From contig JAIGNY010003789.1 in assembly GCA_020152595.1 (NCBI GenBank), forward strand, positions 367,001 to 431,000: a stretch of DNA of 64,000 bases, read 5' to 3'. The translations under genes and the position numbers were made by a program. The notes beneath the pieces were generated by a model. That model saw nothing but the letters and a program-made list of their open reading frames with translations. It did not search any database and had not been told where the DNA came from. Below are positions 1 through 12,500 of the stretch, in pieces. The DNA comes from Chiridota heheva (lineage: Eukaryota; Echinodermata; Holothuroidea; Apodida; Chiridotidae). The stretch's first letter is position 1. Each line of letters opens with the position of its first letter.

Positions 1-345
1 AAAACCAAACATTTGGAAAATGTAGCGATTCTTTCTGAAAGGTACTTTCTAAACCGTTTCTAAGAAAGTTTGCTGTTCTTAAGGGTCACCGGAGACTTTT
101 GTACTTTTGCAGTTTTCAGAATATCACCCTTATCTTTTTACAGCTCTTTGGATATCCAAACAGATGGCAAGTAATTGCAGAGTCCAGTTCTTAAGACCCG
201 ACTGCCTAATTGATAAATCAATTGAAATTTTGACTTATCTACCATGTGGAGTTTCAACGGTATATAAAAAGATTGTTATTGATATTGTTCGCAGTGTAAA
301 GTTAATCATTTGTCATTTGACAGCTTTATCATGGATAGAGCACAA

Positions 346-425
346 ACCATTCACCAATGCTGACTACCATTCACCAATGCTGACTACCATTCACCAATGC
401 TGACTACCATTCACCAATGCTGACT
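346..425. repeat. 20-bp minisatellite, 4 copies
   Basis: Unit ACCATTCACCAATGCTGACT, four identical copies in a row, followed by a partial GACTGACTA. The rest of 1-1060 shows no gene. A short perfect hairpin (GAGGTCGT / ACGACCTC, 497-522) is the only other structure I saw there. Confidence 0.95.
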
Positions 426-1059
426 GACTATATGACAATGCGTGTATGTCTAAATATGCGTGTGTAATTGCCTATGTCCACTGATGGCGTGCCATGGAGG
501 TCGTCCGGGTCGTTACGACCTCTTCTTAGGGGCACTTTCCAAGCCATATTCATAATGTCCCCCATTCCACTCTGTAGATAGAATATGTGAGCCCAAAACC
601 AACAAAGTAAAGTGAAAGGCGCACTACATTTTTCGAAAGGGTCGTTTTTTTCAATGGGGACACATTTCTCTCGTACGTGGTTATGATAAAAGTCGTCAGT
701 TTCCTAATATAAGTAATTAAGTAATTAGGGGGCACTTCATTCTGTTAAGCTGAAAGGGGCATTTTTGTAATATTTTTGTAAAAAGTATGCGCACATTCTA
801 CCAGTTCTTGCATCTTTGACAGTAATTGAGGGGCACTTTTGTCATTTTCAGGAGAAGTGGAGAGAATGTGCCCCCTGTTCCCATGGTTCACCTCTCCCCG
901 GTTCCTACACCTATGAACACTATATCACTTAAGCTTGGATTGCATGAAAATTTCAATGAGAAAGGATTAAAAACATTGTATCGCATATCACAGTTTATAA
1001 ACTGCACGTCACAGATAAAGTTAACCAGAGTCTAGATTAATGCATTCGGCGTTTTAGCT

Positions 1060-1667
1060 TTTCTTAAAAAATTGTTGAGAAGTGCAAGATGTTGGTCTGA
1101 CCACTTGCTGGTCACCTTTAAACTCCAGCTTGCATCTAAGCAAAGAAGACATCGCCAAAGCCCACAGAGGAAGCTCAATTTCAGTGTTCTGTCTGATGAA
1201 GCCAAACGTGCTGGGCTATAGACCAAGCTGGTAGCAGAAGTTGACATCCCCCCTGGAACAGACGATGGCATTGAAACCGAAGACACAAATACTGCTGTAG
1301 ATGTCCTTGGTTTTGTCAAAAGAAAGCATCAAAACTGGTTTAATGAGAACGATGATGAAATTAAGAAGCTCCTAGTTGATACACACAAAGCTCACCATCT
1401 GTTCATTGCTGAAAAACAGTCTGCTGCCAAGAGAAATTCTTAGTACAGTTCGCAGCCGCCTTTATGTCATGAAAAACCGATGGCGGGAGTCCGGCTCTAT
1501 AAGTAGCAGCAGACAGACGCGACACTAGAGTGATTTATGTTGGATTGAGAGCTGTGTAGGGTCCACGGGTTAATAGTGCAGCATCAATTTACTCTGCTGA
1601 TGGAACTAATTTGTTAACTGAGAAATGTGTCATATTAGCAAGATGGACAGAGCATTTCATTACATAG
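1060..1667 (+). pseudogene. LINE fragment: end of endonuclease and pre-RT linker
   Basis: The + strand reads CWSDHLLVTFKLQL (SDH is the C-terminal catalytic motif of the APE-type endonuclease), then KRKHQNWFNENDDEIKKLL, and after a frame change TVRSRLYVMKNRW and LLTEKCVILARWTEHFI. This order matches the endonuclease-to-RT linker of a common RTE-like non-LTR retrotransposon family of marine invertebrates. Stops and frameshifts show it is dead. It ends where a (GAA)n tract begins. Confidence 0.8.
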
Positions 1668-1974
1668 GAGAAGAAGAAGAAGAAGAAGAAGAAGAAGAAG
1701 AAGAAGAAGAAGAAGAAGAAGAAGAAGAAGAAGAAGAAGAAGAAGAAGAAGAAGAAGAAGAAGAAGAAGAAGAAGAAGAAGAAGAAGAAGAAGACAAAGA
1801 AGAAAAAGAAGAAGAAGAAGAAGAAAAAGAAGAAAAAGAGGAAGAAAAAGAAGAAGAAAAAGAAGAAGAAGAAGAAAAAGAAGAAGAAGAAGAAAAAGAA
1901 GAAGATGATGAAGAAAAAGAAGAAGAAGAAGATGATGAAGAAGAAGAAGATGAAGAAGAAGATGAAGAAGAACT
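1668..1974. repeat. (GAA)n microsatellite, about 300 bp
   Basis: An almost pure purine tract of GAA triplets on the + strand, with AAA and GAT variants toward the 3' end. It directly abuts the LINE fragment. The open frames of poly-Glu (+) and poly-Phe (-) across it are not genes. Confidence 0.97.
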
Positions 1975-2004
1975 TGTTTGAATCTGGGAGCACTTGATCT
2001 CTTA

Positions 2005-2411
2005 GGGCACTCTCTCTGAGGGCACTCTTTCTGAGGGCACTCTTTCTGAGGGCACTCTCTCTGAGGGCACTCTCTATGAAGGCACTCTCTCTGAGGGCAC
2101 TCTCTCTGAGGGCACTCTCTCTGAGGGCACTCTCTCTGAGAGCACTCTATCTGAGGGCACTCTCTCTGAGGGCACTCTCTCTAAGGGCATTCTCTCTCTC
2201 TCTGAGGGCACTCTTTCTCTCTCTCTCTGAGGGCATTTCTCTGAGATCACTCTATCTGAGAGCACTCTCTCTGAGGGCACTCTTTCTCTCTTTCTGAGGG
2301 CACTTTTCCTGAGGGCACTCTCACTGAGGGCGCTCTCTCTGAGGGCACTCTTCCTGAGGGCACTCTCCTGAGGGCACTCTTTTTGAGGGCACTCTTCCTG
2401 AGGGCACTCTT
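2005..2411. repeat. CT-rich minisatellite (GGGCACTCTCTCTGA)
   Basis: About 25 copies of a 15-bp unit GGGCACTCTCTCTGA with variable CT extensions. The open frames on both strands follow from the unit length being a multiple of three. Confidence 0.95.
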
Positions 2412-2747
2412 TACTCTTTCCAATTGTTGTATTTTGAAAGCATACAACTCAGCAGTATAGCTTTATAGGGTCAACCCTCCTTCAGCGAATCAGTAGCAGG
2501 ATCCAAATTAAAGGAGCTCAACGAGTGAAATTTATGGTATTTTGCTTAATGTTCTCTTACTTTCTTCAATCTGTCCCACCAATAATATCATTGGGGAATC
2601 CGCCCCCTCCCCTACCGTCCACTCATCGCCGTTTTTATGTGTCTCTCTATCTCTCTCGAAATTAGTTTCATATCGAATTAGTTCCTAACTCCTTAAGGGA
2701 CATCAAACCTATAACTTATCGAACGAAAATGATTTGGGTTACGTTAG

Positions 2748-2887
2748 CCGGGCTGCTATTTTTTCCCAAACAGGATAGCAAGTGCACTCATTTGAGCTAA
2801 GTTAGGGTTAGGCTCCTGAATATAAGCCAATCAGACAAGAGGAAATTTGTGCCATTGCTATCCTGTTTGGAAAAAATCGCACCCGGG
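2748..2887. mobile_element. Hairpin MITE upstream of SF1
   Basis: Two inverted arms of about 34 bases (2748-2781 and 2855-2887) share the core TTTGGAAAAAAT / ATTTTTTCCCAAA and AAACAGGATAGCAA / TTGCTATCCTGTTT. The spacer is about 73 bases. The structure is that of a small foldback MITE. I could not identify a family or a clear target duplication. It ends about 46 bases before the CRE. Confidence 0.6.
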
Positions 2888-2933
2888 CCACACACCGTGG
2901 TTACACAACTGAAGCAGAGATCGTGACGTCATA

Positions 2934-3187
2934 CGGAAGCGACACATTGCAAAATAACCGGTATACCGTATGTATCGTTGATTGAAATCGTGTGGCATTT
3001 AGCAATTTGTTCATCTTGTGGCAAATATATGTGAGCGAAAATATATGTTACATTTATCTTTGATATATCATTTAAAAATGCATGAAACAGAAAATTTAAC
3101 ATAAAATAGGTTGCAAAGTGGAATAAAATTACAATTGTTAACTTTATTTTAAACCTTCTAATTGTAATATTAATTTAATGCCGGAAG
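2934..3187 (+). promoter_or_regulatory. Candidate SF1 promoter: CRE plus ETS-type sites
   Basis: A perfect palindromic CRE (TGACGTCA) lies at 2934-2941. An ETS-type core CGGAAG follows at 2944-2949 and CCGGAAG lies at 3181-3187. I saw no convincing TATA box near the expected start. CRE/ETS pairs are common in TATA-less housekeeping promoters. The position, 140-390 bases before the start codon, fits, but the transcription start is not determined. Confidence 0.45.
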
Positions 3188-3280
3188 CTTAGCTAAAGTG
3201 TTGACTTTTGCCATTACAGACGCCACCGCAGCACAAAGCTGTTGACCGTTCAGTAGCTGTTTTGTCGGAATTTGCTCCGT

Positions 3281-3307
3281 ATGTTCCAGTTTATGAAATA
3301 TTTGTAA
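3281..3307 (+). other. Upstream ORF of 8 codons in the SF1 leader
   Basis: An ATG out of frame with SF1 starts at 3281 and reads MFQFMKYL before a TAA, ending 17 bases before the SF1 start codon. It matters only if the leader begins upstream of 3281, which the sequence cannot show. Confidence 0.4.
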
Positions 3308-3324
3308 TAATACGATCAACTAAA

Positions 3325-3535
3325 ATGGCAGGGACAGGTGCTAATCGAGTGCCTCTCGGTCCGCTTCATCCAGTTTTCAGTGGGCAGAAGTCTGATTCCG
3401 GCGGGGGAAGTTCCATGTTAAATGCAGCTAGACTTGCAGCTGCGCGTGTAACAGCAAATCTGAAGCGGGAGATGCCCGTTCAGCAAACGTCCTCATTACC
3501 GATGGCAAGAAACCTTACTGCTGGAAATGGAATGG
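3325..3535 (+). CDS. SF1: SF1 exon 1 (start codon, N-terminal extension)
   Basis: Encodes residues 1-70 plus the first base of codon 71. The protein begins [12 protein letters not shown], close to the MATGANATPL start known for vertebrate SF1, which supports the chosen ATG. The rest is Ala/Ser/Gly-rich without a recognised domain and longer than the vertebrate N-terminus. The frame stays open upstream to a TGA at 3202-3204 but has no earlier ATG. The donor is ATGG|GTAGG. The codon split over the junction with exon 2 reads GCT (Ala71). Confidence 0.88.
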
Positions 3536-6500
3536 GTAGGCCGACAATATAATTTTGTAAAACGGGCATTTTAAGATATATTTCATACACTCTCCCACTA
3601 TAGCATAAGCATATGGTACGGCTTCACTAGCTGGAGGGGTCACTATTTTTTCCGAGGCCTACTTTCTCCAAAATCACAAAGAAGGTGAACAAATTGCTTA
3701 ATTCACATTGATTTAATTGGTAAGTGACCCCTCCAGTAAAAAGAACCCATAATTTACTGTGACGTAGGCCTATAGGGCTCACCCGAAATTAAAATTACTA
3801 GTTACGGTCAATAGGAGAAAATACGATTTTTCCTGATTTCGACAAAAAATTACAAATAGGCCTACCTCAACTGACAACTCACAGAAATCTAATTATTATC
3901 TGATTTGTCATGATATTTCAGTAAAAAAATCAAATTCCACACCTGGAAATGGGTAAAATCGAGGTATTTTTGTGAAAAAAATTAGGCCTTAACGTTACGC
4001 TAACGTCGTTAGTACCTATTGCATGAAAAAGTCATTATTTGACAACATTTGGGTCATTCCAGTTTTAGTCTGATCCCCCCTTATGGACGACATTTTCCAA
4101 GGGCTAAGATTTTGCTTTACACATATTTTCCGAGGGGTAAGAATTTTAGCCATACCTATGGACGACTTTTTCCGAGGGGTACGATTTTTGCTTCAAGATA
4201 CGGATGACATTTTTAAGGGGTGACAAAGCGGGCACTGTCGTCCATAGGGGATAGCGGATTAAAACTGGAATGACCCAATGTCAATGTCATTTTTCCACAA
4301 AAATACCTCGTTTTCAGCCATTCCTGGGTTACAGATTATTTTTATTTTGCTGTAATATCATGTCAAATTGGACAATAAATCTGAGTTTTCAGTTGAAATA
4401 TGTACAATTTTTGTCCAAATCACAGAAAATTGTGTTTTCTCCTATTGATAGTGCCCCTATTGATTTTTATTTCGGGTGAGCCCTATAGATATAGACCTTT
4501 ATCATAATGCAATCTGCAATTTCCAAAGAGTTAATTTAATTTTTAAACAATGTCACTTGGCTGAATTTCACGTTTCTTTTATGAACCAATGGTACACTGG
4601 GGGAATCTTGCCATCCAATCAAATACTGGGGGATTCTTGGCCGTCTGCTCAATTCACGCACGATAACAGGGAGCAATTTGTTCGGATTCGCATCGCAATT
4701 TGCGATGCAAAAATTTTGCATAGTGATTCATTTCCCTACCTTGCTTAGCAAAATTGCGATACAATAAATTTCCTAAGTGATTGAAATTTTCAGCTTCAAT
4801 ATGAACAAAATAAGGCAAATAAGGTTCAAATGGTTTCCCGACATATTATGAATTTGCACTTTCATTTTGCCGAAATCTGAGTAAACGCGAAGGTGCAGCA
4901 GTAAACTGAAACTAACATTAGGCCATAACGTAAGGCTTTTAATCCCATTCAATCATGGCCTATTTTATAAGCTATTAAATTGACCAAAAAAACACTTGTT
5001 CAAAATACTTGAATCATGACAATTAGTAGGGCCTACATTTACTGTAAATATAACCTGATGAGTCAAATAAATTTTGCAAGAAAGAAAAAATATTGCAAAA
5101 TAAACAAACAATAACAAAGTTTTAGCAGCTAAAATTCTACATGCTTTGCAAAGATGGTGGCCATTCGAGAGGACTGATATCAGAATTTCCAGGGTGGTGG
5201 TGTAGTTTTTAAATGTTTTACAGGGAGGTACCACAGTATGGAAGATTTTCAAAGTGAAGCTTTAGTACGGCAAAAAAGTTACGCGAGAATAAATGACATT
5301 GAAAGGAAGTTTTTTGTTTTTTCTGAACTGAATTTCCATGCATATTTTTCATAAAAATGATGATTTATGCTGTAGAAGTTAAGTTTGCACGATTTGGAAA
5401 ACAAAATTCCAGCATCTATTTGGGCAATGGAGTCAATTCTTTTGTCAAATTGGTTGCATGATTTTTGAACTTAAATTGGAGAAATTATGGTGTACTTCCG
5501 AAAATTATGGTATTTAAACGCGTGTAAACGATACACGCTCGCTTTTTTTTGGCGTGTACACATTTACTTAAATCCCTAAATGTTCACAGCTCTAGGTGCC
5601 TGGTTTATATCCGTCACAACAATTTTAGGGACTGGGTAGCCGGGCCTATAGGGAATTTGCTCCGGAGATTCCTCTTTCAGTTTCTGTGCCGTTGTACATA
5701 TATGTACTGTAGTGTAGGCCTAGACCTAGTAAATGCTTGTAGTACTGTCATATTGGGCATGCTAATTTTATTGGTTATTGTGTATTCAGCAGATGTCATT
5801 AATATGCATAGTGGGTGTGGCTTACCCCATGAATGATACATGTACTTCAGATTTATGGGTCATGGTCCGTACAGGGCTTACTGACAAATAAAAATAGGAT
5901 AAATGAGCAACCGTTTTTGCATCATACTTACAATGATAATGTTGTTGATTGTGCAAATGCTAATGTTGTCAACATTTTTATTGATCTGCTGGTGTGTGTG
6001 TGGTTTAAGAATAAATATCCTGGAATGAATATTTAATGATATGCAACGACATGACAGTAAGTACAAATTTTGCAAATCAATCAGCTTATGAAAAAGAAGC
6101 ATCGGAGCCACAAACCTTTTGGTTCTGATTCATTACTGTTTTTTAATCAAGTTAAAACATAATGTTTACATCTGATCATGAACAAGTCTGAAATTGAAGG
6201 TGAAAATACCCTTCCAAATTATGTTGATTGTTATTAATAAGTTAAATCAATAAAGTGATAGAAGCTGCAAACAAAGAGCTGTTTTAAGTCTAACATGGCT
6301 TTCAAAATAGCGTTAAATTTTCCCTGACTTTGCACCTAAAGAGTAACGATTTTTCAACATTTTTTGCAGGGAATGGATTGATAACAAATTTATCTTGCAA
6401 TTTGTAAGAGTTTTTTGACCAGGTTTGCGAAAGTTCTTACAGAAGAAACAAAATTCAACCAAATTGGATGTTTTCCCCATGCAGCCTAAAACTAATAACC

Positions 6501-9500
6501 CCCTATGGTTGCCTAACAACACCAACTCAGCCTTGATTGTAACCCATAATGCAGTGCTCAATGCTTCTCCTCACTGACTGTGCAAACTGTAGAGGTGCAC
6601 AATGTACAGTACCTCCAAGTTTGCTTTGGATTGCATTATTATTCCATCAAAAAATTCTTTCCACCCTCCTCCCATCAGCTGGCCCACCCCCAGATAAAAA
6701 GAAGAGAAGAAGCCGATGGGGCGGTGAAGAATCCAAAGCTGCGGTGCCATCTCTCATCCCGGCTGGCATCACTAAAGAGCAGGAACAACAAGTGTTAAGT
6801 AAGTCAAAAGTTCAATTAGAGATTTTCTTCACTTCATCAACATTCACCTGAAGTCCACCTTAATGGCTTTTTGTACTTTTTTCCATTTTCATGTGCAGTT
6901 GATACTCTTATGTGTGTTAATAAGTTGACTATTGGTTGTTTTCATTTGCTCTGAATCATTGGGTCGCTTCCTAGTCTCAAGATATGATATTTGTACCGAT
7001 ATTTTGATGTACATATTGTACAGTATGTCGCCCAACACTACAAAATGAGGATACTGTATCATGTTTTTAAAAACATACATACTGTATGAAAGAAACTTGG
7101 TAATCATTGTACAGTAATTGAATGTACTATTCACTGTACGGGTATACTTTGATTGTAGACATAGGTTGGGAAACCTTGCGATCGGTGCTAACCTCGTTCA
7201 CGGGAACTCCTTTCATCTCACTTTGAACAAATCAATCATGACAGGAAAAAAATGCGAAAAATTGTTTCCACATGCATTTTAAAGGCTAAAAAGCATGAAA
7301 AACCTCAAATTTTTAGGGAGATTCGACCCATGGACTGCAGGGGTGCTTCAGTGGGCCCGTGGACCTCACACTAAGCAGACAACTAATGGGAATGGCAGCC
7401 ATCTTTCGTTATTTTTGTGGGAATAGTTGCAAGGTATTCCAACCTTGGCCATTAGCTTCTTCTTTTCCTTGGGGTGAAGTTTGTATGTGATCATACATGT
7501 ACAGTAAGAGAAGTATGGTGTATGATTTACACAAATTATTTTTCCTATCCTCTTTTCAATTTCTCATACCCCATTTTAATTTCTCCCCCATAATGTTGTT
7601 GTTAGCTGTAATTTAGTCAGGTGGTTATCACATGGTTAAATGCCTTTTGGTGATGAACTGCAATGTATTTCTTTCCTTCACTGTATGGCAAATTGATTGC
7701 ATGTGTACAGTATGTGGAATGAAAGTGTTTCTTCCTTTTTATTATAGAAAGTTGGGATTTGCACCAACTTTTACAACATGTAGCCATGTTTCAACTCTAT
7801 TGCTTTAACATACATTGCCTTTGTTCCTTCTAATGAAAGTTCACATTTTTCATGATACTGAGCATTGCAAAATATTGTATGTATACTAATTTTTGCAAAG
7901 TCTTTTTCATTTAATCAATTCATTCTTTTTCACAGATATAATTTTTCAATTATATTATTGCAAGAAGTATGAATCCAATTTGAATTCACAGATGTTTGCT
8001 TCTGATATAACCAATGAATATAAAGTACTGATTACAGTACTTACAGAGTGAGACTGTAAGCTTGGGGCTTTACAAGATGCCCGGCCTTCTTGTATCAGAG
8101 GACTGCGAACATTTAACAAAACAAAAGTTAATGTTCAGATCTGTTTGCTTCTGATTTAACCATTGAATGTTTCTTTATAATCAAGTACTGATTACTGCAA
8201 ATACAGTATGAAGCTGTTTAACTTTAAAGCTTTCAGATTTTGATGCTGACGCTTCACAAGATGCCCAACACTCTCAAGACGTTTATCCATGGAAACTTTG
8301 TATCTAGTGTTGTTAGCTGGACAAAATATTGCTCGCAACGTTTGTCCATAAGATTAAAATTCATTGTGAGCAGATGAAAGGTTTTTTTTTTTTTATCTTT
8401 AATTTTGAGAAGGGAGGACATGTACTGTATTTCAGTGGTAAAATGGGAGTTGCAAGAACAAACAAAACAAACTAAGTTTTTAAAATTTTTGTATTTGTAT
8501 TTGGAAAGAAAAAAGATTCAAAATGTTAAATGAATTCTATTTTGAATATCACTGAGAACTTAATATCATTTGTTACAGTACTGATTCAGTATGAATTTGT
8601 TTTTAAAACAGCCTTCATCATTTTCATAATTTCTGATTATTTGGTCTTTTGAAACTTGAAGTTTTAATTGCATATTTTGTGTAATTTGGTAAGCCATATT
8701 TCTACATTGATGCCCATTTACCATAGTTCTTTCCTTCTATAAGATTGAACAGTAGTTTCTTCTGCCATTATGAAAGTTGATTGATTATCGATTAATTTAC
8801 AATTTTTTTGATTAATTGACTTATTTTTTAATTAATTTGCATAATGATGTTTTTTATGTCATTCAATTACGTTCTTTGTTCCTTCCTCTCTAACCAAACT
8901 TTTTTATACAGTGCATCTTAAGATTGAAGACCTTAGCCGGAAGCTCAGAAGTGGCGATCTTGGAATACCTCCAAATCCAGAGGATAGGTTTGTTAAAAAA
9001 TTAACTCATGCTTTTTTACTTTTAGAACTCATGAACAGGTTGGAATAAACAGTGACGCGGCGTGTCGCCTCAACTGTATTTCTAACACTTGCTTTGTCCT
9101 TTAAGTGTTACCATATGAAGGGGTCTTTTTTGTGTAAATTTATGTGATATGTACATACATGTGTATATAGTTTTCATACATTTACACTAGAAATTCCTTT
9201 TAAGTGAATTTATTCTTGAGAAATGCTTTTCATTTTAACAGGCATTGCAATCGTTAAAGCCCTATTAATGTTGTCAGAAATCATTTAAGATGGATATAGT
9301 TTAGGCGGACAATAGCCTTCACCACAAGACAGAGTTTTATGACCAATTGCTATTACCAAACCATTTTCACTGCGTATAGGTTTGTCAAGACAGAGTTTTA
9401 TGACCAATTGCTAATCAAACCATTTTCACTGCGTAAAGGTTTGTCAAGACAAATTTATATGACCAATTGCTAACTGAACCATTTTCACTGTGTAAAGGTT

Positions 9501-12500
9501 TGTCAAGACAGATTTTTATGACCAATTGCTAACCGAACCATTTTCACTGCGTAGAGGTTTCTCAAGACAGAGTTTTATGACCAATTGCTAACCAAACCAT
9601 TTTCACTGCGTAGAGGTTTGTCAAGACAGAGTTTTATGACCAATTGCTAATCAAACCATTTTCACTGCGTAGAGGTTTGTCAAGACAAATTTATATGACC
9701 AATTGCTAACTGAACCATTTTCACTGCGTAGAGGTTTGTCAAGACAGATTTGTATGACCAATTGCTAACCGAACCATTTTCACTGGGTAGAGGTTTGTCA
9801 AGACAGATTTTTATGACCAATTGCTAACCGAACCATTTTCACTGCGTAGAGGTTTGTCAAGACAGATTTTTATGACCAATTGCTGACCGAACCATTTTCA
9901 CTGCGTAGAGGTTTGTCAAGACAGATTTGTTTGACCAATTGCTGACCGAACCATTTTCACTGCGTAGAGGTTTATGGACAAGTGGTGGCAACATCAGCTA
10001 TTGTTTACAAATCTACTAAAAACCATCATAGATGAATACAGTATGTTGTGGTGTATTACAGGGAGACCTTGGCATTTTCTTTTTTAAATCCCTGTTTGTT
10101 ATTAATGTATGTCATACTTCTTTGAAGTGATGCTGCAAATTCTGACCAAATATTTTTGACTCTTTGCCATGCCCCCAATCAATTTGTAGTAGGAATGGAC
10201 TTTCCCATACTTTAAAGTGATTATGATTCAGGAAAGATAGACACCTATGTAAAGACAGACCCCTAGCTTTGCTGTTTCACAGGGGTGGTCCACCCTGCCC
10301 CTGGGTCCGCCCTGCCCCTGGGTCCGCCCTGCCCCTGGGTCCGCCCTGCCCCTGGGTCCCCTTGCCCCTGGGTCCGCCCTGCCCCTGGGTCCACCCTGCC
10401 CCTCGGTATGCCCTGCCCCTGGGTCTGCCCTGCCCCTGATAAGAAAATTTATATGTAGATTTTTTAAATATATTTTTTTATATATTTTGAAACTGAATAA
10501 TCTTATGTAGCCTCATAAATGAAATACTTTACATGGATACAGAACACAGAATGATAGATAGCATTGTAAGCAATTGTCCTGTTTGGCTAATGACTGGTCC
10601 TTATCAGTCAGAATAGCTTCATTCTCAGATGTATGACTATAGCTAAAATCCCAGAGCTTTTTCACCAGGGGATTGAGCCTAAAGGGGCCCCTGGATTCCA
10701 CGGCAAAAAGACACAGGGTTTCGCTCACGTTTTATTGTGCCCCTCAACATGTCCAGCACCCTGCCTCTTTTTAAATCAAGCTAGGGGTCTGTTACAGTAA
10801 AGACATACATATAGGTTTGCTATCCGCCCAGTCATACATCACAAATATCCCATGAATTAAACTCTGATCAAACTTTGATCCGCTATAACTCAAAAACTAT
10901 TATCCTTTTTTTTTAAATTTAGAGATTTGTTTCTTCAGATTTTTAATTCACTTCCATCCAATATAGAAATTGCTCTACAGATCTTTAAGAGTGATATTGG
11001 TATCTAAGGGTGAAAGCTGTGGATGCGTCAAAGGACCAAAGCAAATTTGTAACTGATATATCTGGTGAATTTTTTAAGTGTGGTGAAAGCACTGGTGAAA
11101 ATTCATGGATTCTCTGCAGGAAAATCTTTTACTTTCTTCATAGTGAATAAATTTCATTAGAGTCAGATGTTGTTATTTTTAACCATCCATTGTCTTTCAA
11201 CTTTCAAAACTTCCAAAACTTTATGAGGAAGTTTGAAGAAAGTTTGATAGCTCTAAATTCAGAATGTGTGTGGACAATAGTATAGTAGGTATTTCTACAA
11301 TGATTGCATGTTGAAAACTCCTGTGTGTATTTTAACCCATAATTTCTATGATAATTTGTGACGTACAGTAGTCACCATGTAATAATCCTCAGATGGTGAG
11401 AAAAGGGAATTTATTGTATACTGAAATCTCATTGGATGGGAAGCTTCAGTATTAATTGCTTGCCTGGATATTTTCAAGATGTTCTTGCATTCATTGTGTA
11501 CAATATAAGTTATCAATACCGTAATGTATAGTCGCCATATTCCTAGAGTTTGCTTTCATTGATAAACGTACATCTTGAGTCAGTCATGTACTTAACCCTT
11601 GGTTCTCCAATCAGTCGTGACACAACCGATTTGACATAAACTTTTAAAAAAAATATTTCACTTCATCAAATAGACCCACAGCAGTGGTCTTGGTATTATT
11701 TGAAACAGCTTGAATAGTTCTTTCAAAAAATGTAAGTTTTTTTGATGGGGTTATGGTGAAGATTTTTGAAATAAGATAGGTTGAATTGAAGACTTGCTTG
11801 TCATACTTCCAGACCTTGCTTTTGCCGGAAAACCTGTGAGGAACTTACAAAGACATCAATGCATCCAATTTTTTTTAATGACATGCAAAATTTGTGATGT
11901 AGAAGCAGCAAGAAAGCTTAAAACTTTGTACGCAAAGTCTTTAAAATGTCAGTGATGAGGGTATTTTCTCAAACTAGACAATGTTTGGGGTTATTGGTAT
12001 GGATCAAATTTATAGAAAAGTATCGTCCCATAAATAAATTTGGAAGTGAATGCCCCTAAATGCCTCCTTGCTGGTAACGTCACTTTCCCTTTTTATTTTT
12101 CCATAATGATTGCAAGAATGTAGGCCCCTATGTTTGGTCTGGCGGATGTGTGATCGATAACACCACCCTATATTTGGTCCGGCAGATGTGTGATCAATAA
12201 CATCACCCTATGTTTCAGTCTGGCAGATGTGTGATCGATAACATCACCCTATGTTTTGTCCGGCGGATGTGTGATGAATAACATCACTTTAGGTTTGGTC
12301 TGGCGGATGTGTGATCGATAACATCACCCTATGTTTGGTCTGGCGGATGTGTGATGAATAACATCACTATATTTTAGCAGTTTTGGTCTATGTTTGCGCG
12401 GCAGATGTGTGATCGATAACATCACCCTATGTTTGGTCTTGCGGATGTGTGATCGATAACATCACCCTATGTTTTGTCCAGCGGATGTGTGATCGATAAC

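Noticed and set aside
1589-1993. Poly-Glu (+) and poly-Phe (-) proteins
   Set aside because: Both are translations of the (GAA)n microsatellite.
3208-3324. Earlier start for SF1 exon 1
   Set aside because: The frame is open back to a TGA at 3202, but the first in-frame ATG is at 3325, and the vertebrate-like MATGAN-type N-terminus begins there.
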